From Sinotaia quadrata (taxonomy: Eukaryota; Mollusca; Gastropoda; Architaenioglossa; Viviparidae): a stretch of 64,000 bases of DNA. Below, in pieces: positions 48,136-60,100 of the stretch. A program made the translations under genes and the position numbers. The stretch covers positions 46,221,759 through 46,285,758 of the forward strand of contig CM054181.1 of NCBI GenBank assembly GCA_028829895.1, in the 5' to 3' direction. Below the pieces are notes generated by a model, which was given only the letters and a program-made list of their open reading frames with translations, made no database searches and was not told the DNA's origin. How positions within the stretch are numbered: position 1 is the first letter of the stretch; every line of letters begins with the position of its first letter.

Positions 48136-48137
<2 letters not shown>

Positions 48138-48192
<55 letters not shown>
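48138..48192. repeat. (AC)n microsatellite
   Basis: About 26 AC dinucleotides. Confidence 0.98.
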
Positions 48193-48196
<4 letters not shown>

Positions 48197-48264
48197 ATAT
48201 GTTTAAAGAATTTTAAACACATCATTAAGATTGTATACTTTCTTACTGAATGACTGTTACAAAC

Positions 48265-48335
48265 ACAATTAATCAATCAATCAATAAATCACTCATTCAC
48301 TCACTCACTCACTCACTCACTCACTCACTCACTCA
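48265..48335. repeat. (AATC)n / (ACTC)n tetranucleotide repeat
   Basis: A short AATC run changes into about twelve ACTC units. Confidence 0.95.
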
Positions 48336-48684
48336 AGCAATCTATCTATCTCTTCCTTCGTTCTCCGTCAAAATACAGAAACAAAATAGTTTTAATGCTA
48401 GAAATGAAAAGTAGGTGATTGACGTCAATAAGCATTTAAAAATAACTTTAAAAATAAATTAACATCAAAACCGACGTTTTGCTTGTATCGATCAAGTTGG
48501 TTTTTATAATTTCATCCTTAAATCGAGATTTCAAATGAAGATGTATCAGTTTTCTTGATTAAAAGTTAAGTAAACTAATTGGAAAACATAACACAAAATT
48601 ACAACATTATAATAAGTGGAAAATTTAGTCTATTATGCAAAACCGTTGGCTGTAGAACAATCGAAAAAGGTGACGGACTTTAAA

Positions 48685-48869
48685 GAACTCTTAGTGTAAG
48701 TAGCTGGTTTTAGAGAACTCTTAGTGTAAGTAGCTGGTTTTAGAGAACTCTTAGTGTAAGTAGCTGGTTTTAGAGAACTCTTAGTGTAAGTAGCTGGTTT
48801 TAGAGAACTCTTAGTGTAAGTAGCTGGTTTCAAAGAACTCTTAGTGTAAGTAGCTGGTTTTAGAGAACT
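48685..48869. repeat. 30-bp minisatellite, six copies
   Basis: Six nearly perfect units of GAACTCTTAGTGTAAGTAGC plus TGGTTTTAGA, at 48685, 48715, 48745, 48775, 48805 and 48835. One copy carries CAAAGA in place of TAGAGA. Since 30 is a multiple of three, the reverse strand reads a repeated KPATYTKSSL decapeptide. I regard it as non-coding. Confidence 0.95.
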
Positions 48870-49094
48870 TCGATACCGATTGCTCTGAAATATTTTGGAA
48901 TAATTGACGCTTTTGGGGATGTGGACAAAGTGACCGAATTTAGAAACAATGGAATGGTTTTTTAGAACTCGAAATTAACATCTGATCTTAGAGAACTGGA
49001 AAGATTTGATGGATTGAGAGGACTGGGGTGAGGAAGTGACAGGTTTTAGAGAATTAGGAAGATTAGACATGTTATAGAGAAAACAGAAGAAATG

Positions 49095-49336
49095 GCTGGC
49101 TGAGAAACTTAAAAGTACTAGCTGGCTGAGAAACTTAAAAGTGCTAGCTGGCTGAGAAACTTAAAAGTACTAGCTGGCTGAGAAACTTAAAAGTACTAGG
49201 TGGCTGAGAAACTTAAAAGTGCTAGCAGGCTGAGAAACTTAAAAGTACTAGCTGGCTGAGAAACTTAAAAGTACTAACTGGCTGAGAAACTTAAAAGTAC
49301 TAGCTGGCTGAGAAACTTAAAAGTACTAGCTGGCTT
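49095..49336. repeat. 26-bp minisatellite, nine copies
   Basis: Nine units of GCTGGCTGAGAAACTTAAAA plus GTACTA with single-base variants (GTGCTA, AGGTGG, AGCAGG, AACTGG). The array is highly homogeneous. Confidence 0.95.
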
Positions 49337-49439
49337 GGAAGGTCGGAAGAGATTTTAGAAAAGTAAGCAAATTTAGAGAATTTAAATGGCATTTTTAGAG
49401 ATCATACAACATTTAGATAACTCGTAAGCAGACAACTAA

Positions 49440-49740
49440 ATACTCTGAAGAGGCAGTTCCTTTCACAATAAGGACTGCAGCTAAGAAAAACAGCTAGCTT
49501 TCAGTTCGTCTGCAGCCAAGAAAAAAAGAACTAGTGTTTTCAATCTGACTGCAGTTAAGAAGGAACTATTTATTTTTTATTTCGACAGCACCTAAGAATC
49601 TTAAACTAGTGCTTTCAGATCGACTAAGAAAGAACAGTTAGTGCTTTCGGTTTGATTGCAACTAGTGATTTTAGTTCGATTGCAGCTAAGAAATAAGAAC
49701 AAGTGTTTCGATTCGAGTGCAGTTTATGATAAAAGAACTT
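49440..49740. repeat. Degenerate array (GCAGCTAAGAAAGAACTAGTG)
   Basis: Five or six diverged units of 'CAGCTAAGAAA.GAACTAGTG.TTTCAGTTCGACTG'. No coding content. Confidence 0.75.
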
Positions 49741-49744
49741 GTGT

Positions 49745-51890
49745 TTTCAGCTCAGGCGAAGAGAAACCCAGCAGCGATGCATGAAGGAGGAAGAAGGGAG
49801 GAGTGACTCTGTTGCGGCTTCTGATGGTGTGAGATATGATAATAAAGCTAGCATGATTTACCTTTTATTTTTCTTAGAGAATTTGTAATGGTTTCTGCCT
49901 AAGGGAAAGGAAAGAGATCAAACTGGATTGCATAGAACCACAATGACACTGTCTAGGTATGGAGAACACCGGCACATTCTCTGGACGATCGGTTACTGAA
50001 ATAAACGGACGCTGAGGGCAAAGCGGTGGAGCGGTGATTATGAAACACAGCTGACACATGTTCGTGATGTCACCGTTAATGAAAGTGGAAATAACTGTCG
50101 GAAGAGACGCATAGAATTCTCTGTGGTATTGCAATATTTCTTCCTCCCCCTCCCCTCTCTTCGCTTTCTTCTTTTCAACGGAAGAGCCATTGATCTTTAT
50201 TGATCAAATGAACTGAGAAAGATTGACCATATTTGTGGCGTATTACACTAGGTTACTGTGCCCTCATTACTCTTTTGATTTAATTTAAAAGACAGCCTTA
50301 CAATTGTGCATTAAAAAGAAACCAAACCTCTAATTCTCCTTATGCCGACTTGTACATCTCCATGTTAAACATACTCTTCCCCTTGCAATGCGATACTTAT
50401 CAATGTAGTGATTGGAGTCAGTGATACAGATTTAATCCAAGGACGTGTTGAGACATTTTAACGTCTGAGTGTCATTTGAGAATTATTGGTGAGATGTGGG
50501 ATGTTAAGTATCACTATATTTAAGCCGCCTGGGAGTTGACTGCGAATTTTCTTTTTAAATCTTGTGCAAGAAAAATAAAATTGAAACTTTAGAAAGAATA
50601 TCTATTCATTTACATTTTAATGAATAGTGTCTTTCATAAAATGCTGGGTGATCCTGACGACTAGTGCAAGAAAATATAATTATGGATCTGGGGTGGGGAT
50701 GTTGGCTAATGTATATTTTTATAAATGGTGGTCTGTCAAGTAATGCTGTGACCTTTCTTTCAACTAAAGCCCTCCTTGTTCTCTCAATCGACTCCCTTAC
50801 CTCCCCTTCCTCCTTGACAGACAATATTCTTTTCTTCAGTCAACCTCTGCATCTTGTTTACAGCATTTGCAAGGCGAAGTGACCTAGTCATGTTGGACCA
50901 TCAAATTGGATATAATTATATTAATATATTTTATTCGTGTATAAAATTAGAAATTATTATTTCTCAGAATTATTAATGTCGGTAAGCGTCTGACTGAGAT
51001 GTGTTAAGAGGTACCAAGATTTTGATCTGCGTTCGAATTTTGTACGCTTTGAATTTTGACCTACTTGTCTCTCTCATTTCCATTTATAGACATGTCATAA
51101 CCAGGCCAGGATATATTTAGCTCAACTGCATCAACAAATTTGCTCATGTGCACAAAATGGAAGAAATGACTAGCACGATTCACTTATCAAGAAAAAAGTG
51201 TATGTATGTGTGTATGTGTATATGTGCGTATGTCTGGAGTGTATGCATGCGCTTGCGATTTCAAGATTGAAAGAGAAAAAAAAATGAAAGTTAACTTGAA
51301 ATAATGGCGAACGAGTTTATCTACATTGAGCAGAAAACGGTTTTCAGTGATCTCTCTACGATTTTCTTATGATCATTTTACATACGCTGTTGTCTTGCAA
51401 GAAACTTTTTTCTTCTGGTTAATGCATTTTACAGGAAGAATGGCTCTCCCACAACGAAATATAGAGTTTTACGAAAATACATTATTAAGTGATTACAATC
51501 AGCTTTTAAAATTACTTTATATATAATTATTTATAATTTATCGAAGTCGTTTAGCAGACGACATTTGTAATGGACATTAATATTTTCCGAAAGCCTGTTC
51601 AGTCTTTTCCGCAAGAATGAGTTACTTCTACCATACACAGCTCGTGGAAAATATACGTTGTTTTTTTTTAATAGAACAGTAAATTTAGAACGGTTCTGGT
51701 ATCATAAGTCTATGAGTAGAATAAATTTTTAGAATGTTTTCCTTTGAAAATATGGAAATGCAAATATGGAAATTGATATGCAAATAGTCTCCCACGCTCA
51801 CGATTGATTGATGTATTATTTACTAACGATTAAGTATTTATTTTATTTATTTCGATAGCACATTTTGCTCGTAAATAGTTTACAATATAC
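49745..51890. other. Stretch without a recognisable gene
   Basis: Short open frames on both strands carry no recognisable domain. A weak tRNA-like string is noted near 50985-51050 but not called. No element ends seen. Confidence 0.45.
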
Positions 51891-51892
51891 TG

Positions 51893-51893
<1 letters not shown>

Positions 51894-51968
<75 letters not shown>
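51894..51968. repeat. (CT)n microsatellite
   Basis: About 37 CT dinucleotides. Confidence 0.98.
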
Positions 51969-51970
<2 letters not shown>

Positions 51971-52539
51971 GCATGTAGTCTGAAGAGTTATTACGAGCAA
52001 CTGCTATGGGTCATAGTCTGCTTCCATTACAATGTCCTAATTTATTTCTAATGAAATGTCGGTTAATTGCATGTGTATTTCTAGTGGAAATAAAAATCGG
52101 ATTGCTAAGTTTGTTTTTTTTTAAATGTCATTTTAATTTTCAGTGTGGTTATTTTAAAGTTATTTATTATTCGGTATTTATTTATGATTCATTGCCTATC
52201 ACACTTTTCTTGCTCATTATAATTCCCGCTACTCTGTCAGAACATTCTTCTGTCGAGCATTGGCTTATTTTGTGTGTGTGTTGTATCCTCGGCCGACATT
52301 GTTGACAGCGATGTAAATAGCTTTAGTCTTCTTTTGAGTTTATGACGCCATGATAATGAAAATTAACGTTCCTCTGTGCACACTATTTAATCTAGAGTTA
52401 AAATTGTGCGATTTATTTCTGTGCATTTTGCTTCGCATCTCCAGTGGTAATTATGTGATGGACAAAAGGAGGTCATTTCTCAAGGTTTAGTATATTGATT
52501 CCATCGCCAGACTATCAATTGAATCAATATTATAGCGCA

Positions 52540-53175
52540 AAAGAAATGACGAAATATCAACAAAGCAATCAACGTACAAATGGTTGAAAGAGGCAGGATT
52601 GAAAGCAGAAACAGAAGCACTCATAACAGCTGCACAAGATCAAGCACTCAACACCAAATCACACAAAACGAAAATCATGAAAATTTCAAATGATTCCAAA
52701 TGTAGACTCTGCAAATCCATGGATGAGACAACAGAGCACATACTATCTGGATGTCAGGTTCTGGCTGGAACAGAATACACCAAACGACACAATGAAGTGG
52801 CAAAACACATACATAGAAATCTGTGTGAGAACTGTATCAGTCATTGATGTCGCTGTTCCGAGTGATAGAAACATAAAAACAAAAGAAAGAGAAAAAATAG
52901 AAAAATACCAAGACCTCAGATTAGAAATCTAGAGACTGTGGAATGTAAAAGCAGAAGTGATACCTATAGTGATAGGGGCCTTGGGGAACATAACATCTGA
53001 ATTGGAAGGCTACCTGAATAAACTCCCTGGAAACCACAGAATCGCTCCACTACTCAAAGCAGCGCTCCTCGGAAGTGCCCACATACTCCGTAAAACCTTG
53101 GATCTCCCAGAATCTTGGTAAGATTCCGATACCTTGGATCACAACCGACAGTCAAGCAGAAGTCGTGGAAAGAGG

Positions 53176-53229
<54 letters not shown>

Positions 53230-53235
53230 CAGCCT
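52540..53235 (+). pseudogene. LINE 3' end with restriction-like endonuclease domain and (AAT)n tail
   Basis: This is the 5'-truncated end of an R2/NeSL-type LINE. It begins with a STKQSTYKWLKEAGLKAET-type segment, then AAQDQALNTKS, then the zinc-knuckle CRLCKSMDETTEHILSGC (C-x2-C...H...C), characteristic of these C-terminal regions. After a frameshift near 52845 comes VIDVAVPSDRN, then EKIEKYQDLRLEI, matching the restriction-like endonuclease core. An in-frame stop at about 52930 follows, then RLWNVKAEVIPIVIGALGNI and LLKAALLGSAHILRKTLDL. The 3' end is a pure (AAT)n tract (53180-53229). Truncation, one frameshift and stops make it inactive. It sits directly against a dispersed repeat at 53230. 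Confidence 0.85.
53180..53229. repeat. (AAT)n tail of LINE
   Basis: About 16 AAT units closing the LINE 3' end, as is common for this type. Confidence 0.97.
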
Positions 53236-54400
53236 TAACTAATTCCAAGTGATGGAGAAATCTTAATTTATGTTTATTAATAATTCTCCCAGGAGACACC
53301 ACTCGTCTCTCAATTTTCAGATTATATGGATGTAGTAAACGTTTTCTCTCTTCCACAACAGTAAGTTCGACGTTTTACTCTCACACAATATTTTCGTAGG
53401 TGGGAACTTTATACTAAAGGAGTAACAAATCCATTTATAATTATATTTAATAAGCCCCCATCCACTCACTGTCACTCCAACATATGGTTTATTAATATGT
53501 ATAAGAAGCTTAATGAATTTATTAAATCAGCAATCAAATATACACATGACAAAAACAATGAAAAAAATTAATTTGACATTAATATTCCATGAAACAACGT
53601 TCAGATAATTTCCGTATTTATTCAGTCTTATATTCTAAAATATAATTCAGCAGTCAGATTAGTATCAAAAGTAAATCACAGGATTATTCTTATCATAGAA
53701 GAAATGGAGTTATAGAGTGATATGTTAATAGTTTGTACATAACTTCTTTGTGTAACCCACACCAAATCATATGCTTTCATAAAAATGTCACAAATTTATT
53801 GTTCACAATAGAATAGTCAATCTTCCACATGCTCTTCTAGGAATGTTCCAACACTGTAGATCCCTCGAGACTAATCTAGGCACACGTTCTCTGTATTAGT
53901 TTCTCGAGTAGGTTATCACAGTAACGAATTTATAGCACTCCTGCTAGAACCAAATAATGTGCTTAGCATATTATATACAAGTATCATAATTCCCGACTGT
54001 AGAAATAATAGTCTTTTCGCATAATAATCTTTATTATTAAAATACAAATATCATATATCAATAGCAAGTGAATGAAATATTTCTAAGTCCATTTTCTCTC
54101 AATCAATCAGTTAACTCACCATAAGCTAAAGATCACCTTTTCATGACCGGACTTGCGTTAAATCAAAATCAAAATGATTAGAATATAGAACTTTCTTCAA
54201 CAGGTACGTTTTGGTCTTTACACATTGGCTAGTTTGTTATTTGTGACCTTGAACTATTCGGTAGCAAAAATTACTCATCCACTCTGGACTGGTTTGGATT
54301 ACAGCTAAGCAAGTTTTCGCATATTCTTTACTTGAGTTGCCATTTTAACTCTGATCCTTACTAAAAAATCCTCATGCACAGTACCCAAAGGTCATGTCAT
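53230..54400. repeat. Dispersed ~1-kb repeat, copy A
   Basis: It shares ordered blocks with 58303-58615 and 58661-59400. These include ATCTTAATTTAT.TTTATTAAT..T followed by AGACACCAC.CGTC, AAACG.TTTCTCT.TTCCA, ACTAAAGGAG.A, a CC.ATCCA.TCAC stretch, and AAATATAC...GACAA. No open frame. The type is unknown; it could be an old LTR or non-autonomous DNA element. Confidence 0.7.
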
Positions 54401-54639
54401 GTTGACATTTAACAAACCTGTCTCTCGCACACAAGTGAAAGAGCAAACCTGAGAACTATAAAGTTAAAAATAGCATTCAAACACTACGAGCAAAGAAAAA
54501 AATGGATGCTACTGTATAAATGTCCAATAATATAACAACTACATCGTGCAACACTCACTGCTTTCTGACACTAATATATGAGAATTGTAAGGTGTGAATC
54601 CAAGACTTTCAATGACTTGCATATATGCATTTCTTTTAA

Positions 54640-54795
54640 CAGATAGTCGGTTTGCTGTGAACCTTTCACGCAGGAATCTACTAGGATCTTGGGGAGCTCC
54701 AAGGTCTTACAGAAGATGGAAGCACTTCCATGGAGTGCTGCTCTTAGGTGTGGGGCAAATGGGTGGCTTCCTGAGAGAGTTTCATTCATTCTTTA
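54640..54795 (-). mobile_element. Short LINE 3' fragment
   Basis: The minus strand encodes LRAALHGSASIFCKTLELPKI, parallel to LLKAALLGSAHILRKTLDLP of the LINE at 52540-53235. Only the last part of the element is present. Confidence 0.65.
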
Positions 54796-54949
54796 TTTTA
54801 TTCATTCATTATTTTAATATTCCAGTTTAGATACTATGTTCCCTAGTTGTCTGTTCTTGCATTCCTCAGCCCTGAAAATCTACACCGAGATAGTGGTATA
54901 TATTTTAATAATTTCTCTATTACAGTTTTACGTTTCTCGTTTTTTAGAA

Positions 54950-55270
54950 GAGCAACATAGACGAGTGTTGCTGTTCTGTTGGAATTGTTAACAGCTGTCT
55001 CCCGTCCTTATGCGGGTAATATGCGATCTGTTCTTAATACGAAAACTTGAAGAGTTTCAAATTCTTCTGTTTCATTGACTCTTTCTGGCTGAACACTCGT
55101 ATTCCTCCCAATGAGCCTTGATATGGAATGGCAATGGTCTAACAGGAAGTTTACTGTCGGCCATTTCGTGTTGAGATGGCTGCCAGTATTCGTGCTGTGC
55201 TTTTTAGAACTGCAATAAATAGCGAAAGTAACAGAAGAAATAAACAAAATAGAGCCTTCATTCCACAAGC
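54950..55270 (-). other. Possible further LINE remnant
   Basis: GTTGCTGTTCTGTTGGAATT and CGATCTGTTCTTA resemble strings in the LINE fragment at 41920-42260. The minus-strand frame includes KWPTVNFLLDHCHSISRLIG but no motif I can name. This is a low-confidence link. Confidence 0.3.
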
Positions 55271-55420
55271 AAGAAATGATTTAAATATCGCTTGCCGTTT
55301 TAAAAAACATCGTATCTGTTGTTTGTTGCTTGCTAAATGTTGACTTCGATGACCCTAAACATCGATTAGAGAGACTTGAGAGCTAAGTTACATGCCAAAG
55401 TGTGCGCATACGCTCGCACA

Positions 55421-55427
55421 CACACAA

Positions 55428-55494
<67 letters not shown>
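55421..55494. repeat. (CA)n(GA)n compound microsatellite
   Basis: A short CA run followed by about 24 GA dinucleotides. The Arg-Glu and Ser-Leu peptides on the two strands are artefacts. Confidence 0.97.
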
Positions 55495-55497
<3 letters not shown>

Positions 55498-55619
55498 AAA
55501 AGCACATATGTGTGTGTACATATTTGTTTGTTTATGTGTGTTTCTGTTTTGCTCGAACTTAATGCATTTGCCCGAAAGACATTTGCTTTTTGAAAAGCCT
55601 CGTCCCAGTTTTAATTTTA

Positions 55620-56234
55620 AGAGAAAATCAATTATTAAGTGATGTTGTTTTAATTGTAAGAGAAAATCAATTATTAAGTGATGTTGTTTTAATTGTAAGA
55701 GAAAATCAATTATTAAGTGATGTTGTTTTAATTGTAAGAGAAAATCAATTATTAAGTGATGTTGTTTTAATTGTAAGAGAAAATCAATTATTAAGTGATG
55801 TTGTTTTAATTGTAAGAGAAAATCAATTATTAAGTGATGTTGTTTTAATTGTAAGAGAAAATCAATTATTAAGTGATGTTGTTTTAATTGTAAGAGAAAA
55901 TCAATTATTAAGTGATGTTGTTTTAATTGTAAGAGAAAATCAATTATTAAGTGATGTTGTTTTAATTGTAAGAGAAAATCAATTATTAAGTGATGTTGTT
56001 TTAATTGTAAGAGAAAATCAATTATTAAGTGATGTTGTTTTAATTGTAAGAGAAAATCAATTATTAAGTGATGTTGTTTTAATTGTAAGAGAAAATCAAT
56101 TATTAAGTGATGTTGTTTTAATTGTAAGAGAAAATCAATTATTAAGTGATGTTGTTTTAATTGTAAGAGAAAATCAATTATTAAGTGATGTTGTTTTAAT
56201 TGTAAGAGAAAATCAATTATTAAGTGATGTTGTT
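55620..56234. repeat. 39-bp minisatellite, 16 nearly identical copies
   Basis: A 39-bp unit beginning GAGAAAATCAATTATTAAGT and ending TTTTAATTGTAA repeats about 16 times with virtually no variation; only the edges differ. The unit is 13 codons long and lacks a stop in one frame on each strand. The plus strand therefore reads repeated RENQLLSDVVLIV, and the minus strand repeated QHHLIIDFLLQLK within a 298-codon open frame. No promoter or splice signal supports translation, and I regard it as non-coding. Homogeneity points to recent expansion or gene conversion. Confidence 0.96.
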
Positions 56235-56579
56235 CAGATGTAAAATTATTGCTCGAATGCAAGCACTGTGAGGAAAATATGTATTGGTTTTGATATTTCG
56301 GTAGATTTAGTCTCTACGTAGATTAATTTGCATTGTACAGTGGTTTAGCAATGTTACGTCTGGATACTTGGACTATTCGCTTTACACTTCTATAGGATGC
56401 ACATGTGCAGACGTATAATTGTTAAATCATAAACATAATACTTACAAGTTTGAAAGTTAGCTATAGTATAAAACATTATTATAAAATTATGTATTAACAG
56501 CATCTTCACTTCTGTTTGGCTTCAGAACTTTTCATTCTGTTGTTAATATTATTCAAGCATTTTCATTTACCCTAAATTC

Positions 56580-56800
56580 ATAGCATAATAACTGTGTGGT
56601 GTTTAGTTTTAATAGTTGTACTTTTCATTTTGTTTCTGCATTGTCATTTACCGTTAATGCATAAAACAATAACTGTGTAGTGTTTAGTTTTAATAGTTGT
56701 ACTTTTCATTCTGCGGTTTAAATTATTTCTGCATTGTCATATACCGTAAATTAATACCATAATAATTGTGTGGTGTTTAGTTTTAATAGTGTGGTGATAG
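56580..56800. repeat. Three-copy degenerate ~85-bp repeat
   Basis: Units with TGTGTGGTGTTTAGTTTTAA, then TAGTTGTACTTTTCATT. The third copy is cut short. Confidence 0.8.
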
Positions 56801-57409
56801 ACCGCCAATTGCCTTTATATTTAATTTTGTTTGCTATCATATGAATTTTAATATCCATTTCGTTCTTGCTGTTTAGCGTTTTATGGCTAACTTATACGAA
56901 TTAGTACATTGCGCTCTGCATGATAAGAGCAACACTAATGTACACTTTACATATCCTTAAAGTGAATAAAAAAGAAACTCACAAGAATGGACTTCTCTGC
57001 TTAAAGAATTCACCAAATGTCACTCAAACCATGGTGCACTCCTCACCCCAGGGCAGATTAGTTAAGGATTAGGCGAGCTTGACTGACTGACAGTGAATGA
57101 GTGATGTTGATTGACAGGAGAGTTTCTACCAAGCATTCGTCATAACTGACCATTGATGAAGTACCTGATGAATGAAAGTGACCAATCGAAAATACTAATG
57201 TGTAAGAAGCAAAAGTCAGGGCCTGGGAAAAGTCATTTCTAAAATCATTTGGCAATATTTTTATCAAAAAAAAAAAAAAGGAATGGGAAAGTCTGAGAAG
57301 CACTTTTTAGGAAAGTTAGGATAAATTGAGATAAGTTCGATTTTCATGAGAGAGGCAGTGTGTTATTGGAGTGATGCTGGCTGCTTCTTCCTTTTACCTC
57401 CTACCATTT

Positions 57410-57605
57410 ATCTGCCACCTTTGTTTTGATCTTATTTCTTTAGTTACTTTTGAGGTTAGTTGGGGAACGCCAGAGAAAGCTGTTGTGATCTTATTTGTTT
57501 AGTTAATTATGAGGTTAGTTGGGGAACGCCAGAGAAAGCTGTTTTGATTTTATTTCTTTAGTTAATTTTGAGGTTAGTTGGGGAACGCCAGAGAAAGTTG
57601 AGCTT
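57410..57605. repeat. Three-copy ~60-bp tandem repeat
   Basis: Units containing GAGGTTAGTTGGGGAACGCC and AGAGAAAG repeat every 59-60 bp with few changes. Confidence 0.9.
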
Positions 57606-58084
57606 TCTACTTCATACCCTTTTGACTACACCAAAAACTGCAGCTGTTTTAGCACAGATCGATGAGTTTCTGCTTCTGTCATTGCAAGACCCGATGGCTG
57701 AGTAAACAGGGGAGATAATCTGGAAAGGCGAATGGTCACATAATTTTGAATGCTGCTGTATTCTTTCCTTTTCACTTTGTGATGTAATTTAGTCTGTTGT
57801 TGAATAAGTATAATATTTATTGGAACACTATTTGGGGGTAGAAATATTTCTCTAACAAGGAACATTGAAAGACATTTATTAGCTTTTTTCCCTTGCTGCT
57901 GCTGACAGAACTTTACTCAGTGATGGTGATAAAAATTAGAATATTATTTAAGTTCATAGCTAGTCTGTGTCCATAAAGTGTTTACAGTTTTACTGTTGAT
58001 TCAATGTTACATATTGTACAGTATGAGTATGATAACAATTTATGTTATTTTGTTAAAAACAAATTTTAGTTTAGTTTTCCAATT

Positions 58085-58250
58085 TTTCTTTGATTCCTGA
58101 ATTTGCAATACAGAACAGCAGTGGTGATAGGGAATCAATTTGAAGGATTCCATACTTTATTGTTATATCTGCAATTTAGGGGTTCTTGCATTTGAGGGTA
58201 GTTTTCCAATTTTTCTTTGATTCCTGAATTAGGTTCTGTACTAGTGTATT
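58085..58250 (-). mobile_element. LINE reverse transcriptase fragment
   Basis: 'CAGCAGTGGTGATAGGGAATCA' and the following 'TTCCATACTTTATTGTTATATCTGCAATTT' match the QGDSLSPLLF-encoding region of the LINE at 18735-18830. It is diverged and has no open frame. Confidence 0.65.
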
Positions 58251-58302
58251 TGTGTGACGGTCATTGCCACTTACTTAATTAAAGTGATTATTATTAATGT
58301 AT

Positions 58303-58615
58303 CTTTCATAACTAATTACAAATGATGAGCATCTTAATTTATTTTATTAATGATCCTCCAACAGACACCACCCGTCCCTCACTTGGCGGATATGCGGGTG
58401 TTGCAAACGCTTTCTCTCCTCCATAATATAAACAACATTTAGTCACATAATCTTTCTGTAGGTATAAAACGCATTACTAAAGGAGAAGACAAATCCGACT
58501 TTTAATTTATATTTAGTGACCCATCCATTCACTTTCTTCTCCAACATCAGATTATCAATATGCATAAGAAGGTGAATACATTTATTAAATCAACAATCAA
58601 ATATACTGTGACAGG
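58303..58615. repeat. Dispersed repeat, copy B (partial)
   Basis: It aligns with copy C about 360 bp downstream and with copy A at 53230. It ends around AATCAAATATACTGTGACA. Confidence 0.7.
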
Positions 58616-58660
58616 CATGCCACATAGTTAGTGAAAAAGAATTATTTTCAGTAATCAATC

Positions 58661-59400
58661 TTTCTTTCATAACTAATAGCAAGGGATGAGAATCTTAATT
58701 TATTTTATTAATGATCCTCCAGCAGGCACCATTTGGCGGATATTTTGGCACTGTAAACGTTTTCTCTATTCCACAACATAAAACAACATTTACAGTAACA
58801 TGTTTCCATGATTTAAAAAAACAATCTTACTAAAGGAGAAGAAAACTCCGTCTTTAATCTATATTTAGTGAGACCCATCCACCCACATTCTTTTCCAGCA
58901 TAAGATTATCAATATCAATATGTATAACATTAAATTTATTATGATCAATCAAATATGCATATGACAATTGCAATGAAATATATTATTTGACATCAATATT
59001 CTATGAATTCACATTAGGATAATTTTATATCTACATAATATAATTACAATTCAACAATAGAGTCAATACAAATTGCAGGTTAGTCCTATCATAGAATAAA
59101 AATGGAGTTATCAGAGATTAACAATAATAGTTTATGCAGCCTAATTCAGCAGGGTCTTAACAGTCTACATGCACTTTGCCAAAATGTAAAAAAATATAAA
59201 TCACTTCAAATTTTGTCTGCTCCACGTGTGTTACTCGTGCGTGGAAAACACTGTTTCACTGCTTAGAGTTGACCTGGGTGCTTCTTCTCGCTGTGTCATC
59301 TCTTTCAACAAAACAAATGAAACGATATCCCACAATTTCCCTACACTAGAAATTGTTCTGCAGTTAAAAACTCTTGCTGCCAGACATCAGTAAAGAGCAG
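58661..59400. repeat. Dispersed repeat, copy C
   Basis: It shares ordered blocks with copies A and B, and beyond B's end continues to match A (ATGACA..GCAATGAAA, TTTGACAT.AATATTC.ATGAA, TATCATAGAA.AAATGGAGTTAT). Copies B and C lie in tandem orientation. Confidence 0.7.
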
Positions 59401-59884
59401 TGTTTCTTACACTTACACCCCATTCCCACAGGTAGAATTCTCCCAATGTGTCCATATATATATATGGTGTGTAGCATACTTTGGCATGCTTACACACACC
59501 ACAACATACATTCCCTCACCTTCCCAGTCATAGAGGTTTATTATGACCGGTGAACACATGAAGGGTAATTGGGAACTTGAAACTTGGAACTTAGAACTCA
59601 AGCTCAAATTCAAAGCTTGAAACTCAAAGTCAAAAGGCCTCTTGTTCACTGCAAAATATAATCAAGGAGCAATCCTAAGTTTCCCGTGTATCACAATATA
59701 ACTCAATTCTATCTCATACCCCATTCTCAACTTACAATCTCCTGCAACAGTAGTTATTAGCCCGATACACACACGTGGTAAAATAAACACAGCATGTTAA
59801 ACAATGTCAAATGTTAGCACACTACATATGTGCAGCTTAATTCAAACATTTGTAGAAATAAAAGTCAACTTCTCTGTTTTCTGG

Positions 59885-60100
59885 ATATCCTGACTGAGAG
59901 GATTTAGGGTAATGCAAAACAGCAGTTGTGCTAGGGAATCACCTTGTAATATTCCACAGTTTATTGTTAAGTCTGCAACTTCTATCTTGTTACATGTGAA
60001 GGTGGTTTTATAGGTTTTCTTTGATTGGATTCTTGAATTAGTTTTTTTTTTTTTACTGTTCGTGCGATTTTACACACTTTTATTGTTTCAAGTATAATAT
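59885..60100 (-). mobile_element. LINE reverse transcriptase fragment
   Basis: GAGAGGATTTAGGGTAATGC, then AAAACAGCAGTTGTGCTAGGGAATCACCTTG, corresponds to the QGDSLSPLLFCIAL coding stretch of the relic at 18735-18790. Similarity continues to 'ACACACTTTTATTGTTTCA'. It has been disrupted by a T-run and small indels. Confidence 0.72.

Noticed and set aside
48633..48833. KPATYTKSSL repeat peptide as a structural protein
   Set aside because: It comes from the 30-bp minisatellite and has no start context, signal peptide or unique sequence.
50985..51050. tRNA-derived SINE-like string (GCGTTCGAATTTT near a GGTAAGCGTCTGAC stretch)
   Set aside because: The B-box is imperfect, no cloverleaf could be drawn, and no second copy was seen in the window.
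55366..56262. 298- and 217-codon ORFs on opposite strands as real proteins
   Set aside because: Both arise from the 39-bp tandem repeat plus adjoining simple repeats. The unit is a multiple of three, so openness is automatic.
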